NCBI RefSeq assembly: GCF_031877795.1 | Contig: NC_133937.1 | Span: 19,495,501 to 19,559,500 of the forward strand | Reading direction: 5' to 3' | Length of the DNA: 64,000 bases | Origin: Strix aluco | Lineage: Eukaryota; Chordata; Aves; Strigiformes; Strigidae | Shown: in pieces, positions 57,043-64,000 of the stretch | Layout: each line of letters opens with the position of its first letter | How positions within the stretch are numbered: the first letter of the stretch is position 1 | Position numbers and translations under genes: made by a program | The notes under the pieces: generated by a model | What the model was told of the DNA's origin: nothing | Database searches by the model: none | What the model saw: the letters and a program-made list of their open reading frames with translations, nothing else

Positions 57043-57281
57043 TGTTCGTACAATGTAATGTTAGCAACGTGAACATGTTGCTTCAAAGTGCTGAAGAAGC
57101 TTCCTGAATAGGGGTAGTGAAAGCAGAGAAAGAGATAGATATTGATATATATATATATATCTCCTTTTATATGTAAGGATTTACCAATGCACATCAGAGT
57201 TTTGAGTTAACTGTGTGGTTTGTAGTCCTCTGCCTTGAAGATGAATACATGTCAATCTGGAGGAAACAGGAAAGGATAAAT
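57043..57281 (+). repeat. Dispersed direct repeat, copy B (239 bp)
   Basis: It differs from copy A by two A/G substitutions, one extra TA unit and one missing A (GCAACATC versus GCACATC). Flanking sequences on both sides are unrelated to those of copy A. Confidence 0.95.
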
Positions 57282-57687
57282 CCTGGTAAAAATCCTAGTC
57301 ATTGATGCGTATTATTTCTCTTCAATTACTTGGTATTCCTACATAATCAGGAATAGCGTGCAATGCATTGCTAAGTGAGCTATGTTGGTCTCAAATAGCA
57401 GCTTATAGAGAAAACAAGATCTTCACTGCTATTAGCTACAGGAGTTTTTTAGGCAGGAATGGTAGAGGTATATGTCTCACAGCTGAGTTTTTTGGAGTGC
57501 TAACTTCCTGGGGACAGTAGAATTGCTTTGGTGGCCTGTAGTCTTGTGCAACCCTCCCATGTGAACTGTGATTGCATCCAACCTTGTTATTGTAAAGGTG
57601 TGGGTGGGGAATTTGACCTTAACAGAGTTAAGTACTGAAAAAAAATCTCTCTTGGTGAAGTGCAAGTATAATGCCCTGTCTGTCTGG

Positions 57688-57725
57688 TTTATTCTTTGTA
57701 CCAATTGGTCTGTACAAAGAATAAA
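57688..57725. repeat. Perfect 14-bp inverted repeat with 10-nt loop
   Basis: TTTATTCTTTGTAC (57688-57701) is the exact reverse complement of GTACAAAGAATAAA (57712-57725). It sits 20 bp before the tRNA-like A-box region. Confidence 0.9.
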
Positions 57726-57744
57726 TATCTGTTACAGTAAATAG

Positions 57745-57820
57745 CTGTTTGAGTTAGCTCAAATGGTAGAGGACTGTATTTTTTGTGCTGAAGTTCCTGT
57801 GTTTGGTCCTTGCTAACCAG
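57745..57820 (+). mobile_element. tRNA-like SINE head (RNA polymerase III promoter relic)
   Basis: TTAGCTCAAATGGTAGAG matches the tRNA A box (TRGCNNARNNGG) exactly. About 45 bp later CTGTGTTTGGTCC resembles a decayed B box (GGTTCGANTCC). The anticodon stem does not pair, so this is not a working tRNA gene; a tRNA-derived SINE head is the best reading. Confidence 0.5.
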
Positions 57821-59324
57821 TTTAAACATCTGTTACGTGGGGGTCGTAAACCTTACTAGTGAAACATAGCCAGCATGAGCTAGAAATTTTGTGGCACTTC
57901 AGTACCCTGTCAAAATGGTTTCTAGTAAAAAGTAACAGAAAGAAATACTCTCTCTCTCCTGCCACCATGTACCTTCGGGAAAAATTACATTCTAGTAGAA
58001 TGATTGTTCAGTAATGTATAGAAAGCTCATATGTATTTTTTTGTGTATCTATGAGTATGTGAAGGTATATTATCTTATGGTTGTCTAACCCCACTAAGCA
58101 ATCCCTCTGGGGTCCCCTAGGTGTGTGAACGAAAACCTGTGTGCTCAGATAAGGCAGGATGTTGGGTCAGTTTCTGTTTTCCCTAACTTGAATTTAAATG
58201 CAGAAGTAACTACTTTGAAGTAGAGCATTCTCAGGTATTAATGAAGGAGTTTGGTCTTTCATATTTAAATTACACTGCCATTGCACCCACTTTTACCCAT
58301 GGAGGACCCAAGTCCTAACGTGGAGTTTCAAGATTTTCTGTTGGCAACATCCATCTTCTGTGACCCTCCTCATATTAGCATTGATCTACGGGGGAAATAG
58401 AGAACACGGCTGTGTTATTATATACCCGGCTGCAATTTCTGTTCTAGTGATTGAGTGTACATACAGAATTTTTGAAACATGGCCATTCTAACTTATTTTG
58501 TCTTCCTGTCAATAGCATGGCACTTGTCCAAATTATGGATCGATATCAGCTGATCTTTTTATGTTAAACTGTAATGAAGTTGCCTCTCTTATTGAAGATG
58601 TGATCTTGCTTCAGGCAATGCTTTTAACTGAGAACTTTTGGAATGGAAATGGGGGAGAGGGGAAACAGAAGCGGAGGAAAGACATGGGGAGGAATGAGCA
58701 AAAGCCAGCAGGGAAAATAACAGCAAAAAAAGAAAGAGGTAGGAACAGAAGAAGAGGGGGCTGGGTTATGAAGAGAGCTGGCTTGTTTGGACTTGTACTA
58801 GCACAGGTAAGGACTGTTAGCCTCTACTGTGTTCAAACTACTGTCAAAAAGCCAGTGGTGGACACTGGGCGTGAAAGCCTGGCTCTCTTGAAATTTCAGG
58901 CAATGTTTTTTTTTTCAATTCTGTTTGTGGTTGCCTCATTCTATTTCATACAGTTTGTGAAATCAAATAATTTAAAGAACAGAGGAAAAATAGGAATATT
59001 CCTTAGAATACCTAAGCAAGACCCCTTCATTTCAAGATAATGGTAGAGTGAACAAAGAAAAAGTTAAGACTGCGTGACTTTGGTAGTCAAGATGCTTTTG
59101 AAGTTTCAGTTACTCTCTGGTATTCAATTCCGGTTTAGTCTATTATGCTATTGGGTCCCTATGTTTTAATTAGTTAATTTGTACACTTTTTTAAAAATCC
59201 CTAAATGCTAAAGATTGGATAGCTGTAACTTTTGGGCAACTTTACAGTAGTACCACACCTCCAAGCCTATAATATCTAAATATCTCAAGAAACTGTTCTG
59301 TTTTTTAGGGCCTTGTTAAGCGAG

Positions 59325-59400
59325 AGCAGCGTTATTCCAGTTCTGCAGATAAAGAACTGAGGCACAAAGACAATAATGAAATTTGTGGAGTGGTACAACA
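59325..59400 (+). mobile_element. MIR-like SINE fragment
   Basis: GTTATTCCAGTTCTGCAGAT followed by AAAGAACTGAGGCACAAAGA matches the conserved MIR centre. The rest of the element has decayed. Confidence 0.5.
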
Positions 59401-59914
59401 AAATTATGATAAATCTGGATGGGAAACACTTTTCTTATTCTATGGAAAAGCTCTAAATTCTGAGAAATTGTTCCTTCTTGAGCAAGGATGAGAAATTAAA
59501 ATTGTGAGAACTTAAGAATTTGTGAGAATTTAAGATTCTGATCATCTTAAGATGTCAAATTAAGAGCTTTTTAAAAAAAGCTTATTATTGGGAATAATTT
59601 TGAATATGAAAAGGGGAATGTTTCATACAAATCTAAAAATATTTTTTCATCAAATGTTTTAATTAGTATAATTTGTCAAAAGTGGTTGCTCTCTGAAAAA
59701 AGTTTTGTTGTGCTGAATCTACATTTTCAGCCTGAAAAAAAAAAAAAAAAGTCAAAAAATCCAAGTAGCTATAGTTCCTGGCAAAGAAGGTACACAGTTT
59801 TTGCAGCCAGGTCTTTTGCAACCTCTATTACTGCTTTAATCACTTCAGTAATGTAGGGGAAAAAAATTAAGACTTGTACCTAGCTTTTCAAAGAGTTTGA
59901 TAATCTGTTGGTGT

Positions 59915-60000
59915 AAATCAGCATAGCTGCACCAAAGTCAGTGGGATCTGGCTGACAATCTGCTCCTAACTGTGCCACCAAGCTGCATTTTTCTTCTAAA
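59915..60000 (+). mobile_element. Ancient interspersed repeat fragment (family unassigned)
   Basis: GTGTAAATCAGCATAGCTGC, then ACCAAAGTCAGTGGGATCTG, resembles a word set recurring in turtle and crocodilian genomes (GTGTAAATCAGCATAGCTCC.., AGTCAATGG). I recall the pattern but not a secure family name. Confidence 0.35.
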
Positions 60001-61469
60001 ATGAGAAAAGCACAGAAATTAAGTGTAAGTTAATATGTTGTACTGACAGGAGACCTGGGAAGGAAGAGGCAAGAAGCAAAACTGGAAGACATGCAAAAAA
60101 ACCCCCCAAACCAAAACCTCACCCCAAAACCAACAAAGAAGTGACTTGCCCTCACCACTAAAATCTTGTTTTAGGAGACCCAACATCAGTCATGAAGCAG
60201 ATGCTGGCAATGCTCCTGCTCAGCAGGAGACTATAAACATATGTCCCAAGTCCCACGCTTTATGTGACTATTTACACAAGCACAAAGTAAATGGAAGTGG
60301 TTATCCCTGTTAACTGGTATTCATCGGTACAGAGGCTCCATTTGCCTTGCTTCGGTGTCAGGGGCAGCAGGGTAGGAGTGAGCAAAGCTTAGAAAATTCA
60401 GCCGAAGGAAAACGAGGTGGATTATTGGATGTTGAAGTAGAATATTTCCAGTAACTGATCTGTGGGTTTGGTGCAGCACCAAAAAAATGGAGGATGTGGT
60501 TCAACTGGGAGGATAATTATTTTAGTTTAAAGCAATAGTTTTTTTCTTAGGCTTGAAATGTTTACATTTAGTGTGGTGGTTTTTTTAATTATAAAAGAAT
60601 AGTAAAATTTAACTAATTTTTAAGAAAACATTACAGATTTGAGTTTAAAGGGGTATACATTTAATATTCAGTGTACCAAACTGAATGATTTGGATTTTCA
60701 GAAAATTAATTTGTCTAGGCTGAAATAGATAGACAATTCTGAAAGAAATTTGTAGTTGATGTAAATCTTCATTTTAAGTGCTTGCTCAATCATTCAGTCT
60801 TAGACAAACAAATCTTTTTTTCTACATCTTCTATGTTCTTATTTCTGAAGTGTTTCATATACAGAATACTTGTCAGCTTGGACCATTATGCACAGGCTGT
60901 TGAATAAAGACAGATTGTGAAACTGGAAAGGGGTAAATTCAATTGTAGTCTAACTTTACTGATAGTAAGAGAGTTATACCACCCATCAATTTGTCCTGCT
61001 ACTTTGGAAATGAGAAGTCAAACTTAATAGCAGGTGTAAAAAGAAGAGGGGCAATCATGACTGTGGAAACAATATGTGGGAAGAATTGCGTGCATTGCAA
61101 GGGAATAAAAATGATAGAATTGTAGTTCAGGGCCTTGTCTGTCTTCTATTAGCAAACAGGTTACTATGACTGGTTTAAAACCATTCCTGGCAAAATTCAA
61201 TTGATTCCAGTGGGTTGACACCAGGGATTAACTTAGTCTTCAGTTTTCATAGTTTTCAAGAGCAGAAGGACTATTAGCTTGTATACTGTGGCCTGCTACG
61301 TACTACAGGCTGCAGAATTCCACCCAGTTATTCAGGAGCAAACCTAGTAACTGGTATGTTTTGAAAAAAGGCATCTTTCTGTAGTGAAAGTTCTCAAGAA
61401 ATGGAGGAAACGCTGTTGGAAGTTTGCGGTAGTGATCAATTGTTCTTTTTCTTGAACAAGGCTGAAACT

Positions 61470-61560
61470 TTGGTTCTGTTCCTAATTCTGTGGTAGTCAA
61501 ACTTCCTCTCTGTGCCTTAATTTCCCTGCCTATAGCTTAGAGAAAGGATATTTAATCTCA
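61470..61560 (+). mobile_element. MIR-like SINE fragment, opposite orientation
   Basis: GGTTCTGTTCCTAATTCTGT, CTTCCTCTCTGTGCCTTAAT and TTCCCTGCCTATAG follow the reverse-complement MIR text (GGTTCTATTCCCAGCTCTGC.., CCTCTCTGTGCCTCAGTTTCC) with an internal deletion. Confidence 0.55.
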
Positions 61561-62864
61561 TCTGGAAATAAACTTAAAATCTGCATCAGAAGACTGATAA
61601 ATGTGAGCAAAATATCACTCTGTGATTGTAGTTGGCTCTCTCCTCTGTCCTTTTTGTTCTTCTGCATTTCTCATTTTGCTTTTCCCATCCATAGATCTCC
61701 GATATTTACACTGAATGCAGTAAATTATGTGCTGACCTTCTGATTGTACCTACTAAAATTTTATCTATATTTTCTTAAAGAAAAATTCAAATTAACACAA
61801 TTCTAGAGAAAATCGCACACATTTGAATAGAGAAAATACCAAGTTAGCCTTTCATTTGTTCCTAATACAGCACTTCAAAAACACGTCTTGTTGCTGTTAT
61901 TTACATAGCTGTGTAACGAGACAGGAGGTTCACAAGGTTTTTTGTTCCATGTTATATTTCAGCTTTCTTTTAGTAATTACTGTAGCAAATCTATCTGCTG
62001 AGGATCTCATAGCTGTGTGATTTCAACTTTTGGGATAACCATGGCAATGCTGAAGTTGGAATTTGGATTTTATGTCACGAAATGCATGGTTTTGAGTGCC
62101 AGAGACAGTGGTATATAGGGCTCGCATTATGTTTCTACCCAGGAAAGATTGTGGCCTGCAACCCAGGGACTTGGTTCTGGATTGTCTCCTGTTTCAAGCT
62201 GAACGTTTGTAGCTCTCAGTGCCAGTATAAAAGAGAACTGGCTGATGTTTTCCTTGTTGATAAGTTTTAGGGACAGGGACTGACAGCTGGAGGCTCTGTA
62301 AAGAAGGGGCCCATAACCAAATGGACCGATGGGATATAGGCACTTTGTTAGAGTTCAATATTATAGTGACAGGTACCTTAGAAGTGAGATCTAAAGATTG
62401 GATTATAGGGCAAATGGAAGCCCCAGTTTCCAAGTGTGATTTGCTGTCAGTAATGGTGTCATGGACATGAACGTCTTGAGCAATATATACATCACTGACA
62501 GGAAGGGCTCAGGAAGAGGGTGCAACCTCTCTGCTTCTTATCTTGGTTTGGCATTTTATTAGATGCTAGGATCAGTTTAGTCCCTATTGTTTCCACAAAC
62601 AATATGAGGCTCTTGCCTGCAGACTGCTTTACGAAGGGTTGGCCCCTCGCAAGCCCTACCAACAAGGGCTCTGTAGTTGCTCTTGCTCCCCTGTTATTAG
62701 CCAACTCAGAGATACCACATGATCACTGTGGTCTTTGCCTCTGTAGGTATTAGAGATTGGTAACGGCTGCTATTTGCCCCATATCTTCTTGGTGCTTTTC
62801 CTGTTCTCTGTTCAGCTGATACTTCTAGATCCCCCTCTCCTGTTCCTGATGGTTTGGAAGTCCT

Positions 62865-62994
62865 GGTCCTGGGGGCTTATCCTGCCTCTCCAGTGTTCCT
62901 CTTGCCTGGTGCTGCCCTGTTGCAGCCTTGGTCCCCGGGGGCTTGTGTGTCCTGCCTCTCCAGCATTTGCCTTGCCTGGTGCAGCATTCAAGCA
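62865..62994. repeat. Two-copy tandem duplication, period 65 bp
   Basis: GGTCCTGGGGGCTT..CCTGCCTCTCCAG..CTTGCCTGGTGCTG (from 62865) recurs from 62930 with substitutions. An AATAAA lies shortly after, at 63001-63006. The surroundings could be an old LTR, but no ends or internal genes were identified. Confidence 0.7.
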
Positions 62995-64000
62995 ACACCT
63001 TAATAAAAAGCTTTCCTCCCTTATCTCCTCTCTGCTGCTGTGCCACTGGGCTGGGGATCGGGTTCCCATCTCTTTCACACGCACACCTGGTCATAAAACA
63101 CTGGGTTTGTTTTTAACCTCAAACCAGGGAGCTTTAATTAAAGAGACAGTGACCTCTTTTATGAGTTTGCTCGCATAGGGTTTCAGGGCTATTGTCACAT
63201 ACAGCTCACATAACAGAGCACCATTGCACAAAGCTCCATTTACACATCCTTCCCCTGCTTTTTTCCTCTCCTCTTTTTTGTTTTCCAAACTCAGAAGGAG
63301 GTTGTTTTCTTGTTTACCCCTAGGCAAAGTTGTCTCTCATGTTAGCAGCCTATGGCCAACAGTCTCTTTGAAGAGAACCTACCTTTCTTACTAACAACAC
63401 ATACACACCATTAGACTTGGAGAAATGTTATTCTTTAATCTATGCAGGAAATCATCTTCCTCTCCCTAAATTTGCTGGATATGAATGACTAGCTGAAATG
63501 GATCTTGTCCTCTGCTCCAGTCTCCTTAGCTAGTTCTCATAGCTGTATAGTGGAATTTGTGTGTTTCTTATGACAAATACTTCTCAGTATTCACTGTTGT
63601 ATTTACCTGTATTCATCAATTTTCAGGTGCAATAAGTAGTCAGTAGCAGCAAATAGAATTTTTTATATATACTCAAGAATGATATACACAGGGACAGGCA
63701 ACAAAACTTGTCCACAGTTTTACACCTAATTTACAGAAGAATTTTCACAAATACAGACACATGTTTTCCCATGCACATATAATCAAACATACACAAAGAC
63801 ACACAGGAGCACGTAAGCAGACCAGAACTTATTTGAGGTATGCAGACTTCTGAAAAAGGCACTCATGCACAGAAGAGACACAGCTGGGACACAGAGACAA
63901 GCAACCACATAACTGTGGAATCTGTATTCCACAATGGAGGATACACACACAGAAGGAAAAAAAAAATACATGTGGAAGAGTGTAGGTGCCCCCAGAGAAT

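Larger units (their letters stand above)
50111..64000. other. AT-rich intergenic region, no gene recognised
   Basis: GC drops and long homopolymer tracts appear: T17 at 52639-52655, T22 at 53074-53095, T13 at 53748-53760, A25 at 55493-55517 and A16 at 59735-59750. In human the next genes here are MIR146B and MFSD13A; neither was seen. It contains MIR and SINE relics, a CpG-rich patch near 56.2 kb, and the duplicated 238/239-bp segment. Open frames are short and motif-free. Confidence 0.7.

Noticed and set aside
57745-57820. Functional tRNA gene
   Set aside because: The A box is good but the anticodon and T stems do not pair and the B box is degraded; it is better read as a SINE head.
62194-62704. 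Endogenous retroviral coding remnant on the minus strand
   Set aside because: Two short minus-strand frames carry no reverse transcriptase, protease, integrase, gag or envelope motif, so there is not enough to call viral origin.
50111-64000. Expected MIR146B upstream of CUEDC2
   Set aside because: I scanned both strands for the mature-arm word TGAGAACTGAATTCC and found only partial seed matches (for example near 59505 and 63535) without a hairpin. It may lie beyond the window or be absent.

Overview
This is vertebrate nuclear DNA: spliced genes with GT-AG introns, CpG islands and ancient interspersed repeats, with no operons or bacterial signals. Three protein-coding genes can be read exon by exon with every splice phase matching: PSD (EFA6A, minus strand, 5' two thirds only, running off the left edge), FBXL15 (plus strand, complete, 295 codons) and CUEDC2 (minus strand, complete, 284 codons). 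Their order and orientation, PSD(-) FBXL15(+) CUEDC2(-), is that of human 10q24.32. The protein divergence from human, together with old CR1-like and MIR-like repeat fragments and no primate, rodent or fish repeat families, suggests a sauropsid: a crocodilian, turtle or bird. I cannot resolve it further by eye.

Layout. 1-21.6 kb: PSD, with six coding exons, two very long introns (9.4 and 5.6 kb), a 5' exon holding the start codon at 18407, and a CpG-island promoter near 21.5 kb that carries a perfect (ACGGC)12 array. 22-30.4 kb: intergenic, with no gene recognised, some old repeats and a possible LTR-like unit. 30.4-32.1 kb: the FBXL15 CpG island, with a degenerate minisatellite, a G-quadruplex-prone stretch and ETS and CRE-like sites just before the start codon. 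31.65-34.6 kb: FBXL15. 34.6-36.07 kb: the short interval where FBXL15 and CUEDC2 converge tail to tail. 36.07-42.98 kb: the eight coding exons of CUEDC2, followed by a 6.8 kb 5'-leader intron and a CpG-island promoter at 49.2-50.1 kb with YY1 and E-box motifs. 50.1-64 kb: an AT-rich gene desert with poly-A/T tracts, a tRNA-like SINE head, MIR relics, and a nearly identical 238/239-bp sequence present twice, 4.25 kb apart.

The three genes share no pathway. PSD is an ARF6 exchange factor at the plasma membrane of neurons, FBXL15 is an SCF substrate receptor acting on SMURF1 in BMP signalling, and CUEDC2 is a ubiquitin-binding adaptor linked to steroid-receptor turnover and NF-kB control. They are conserved neighbours, not a functional cluster. 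I found no convincing new biological system. The best second looks are the recent dispersed duplication, the pentanucleotide array in the PSD promoter or leader, a pair of REST half-sites in a flipped arrangement beside FBXL15, and a strong hairpin inside a CUEDC2 intron.
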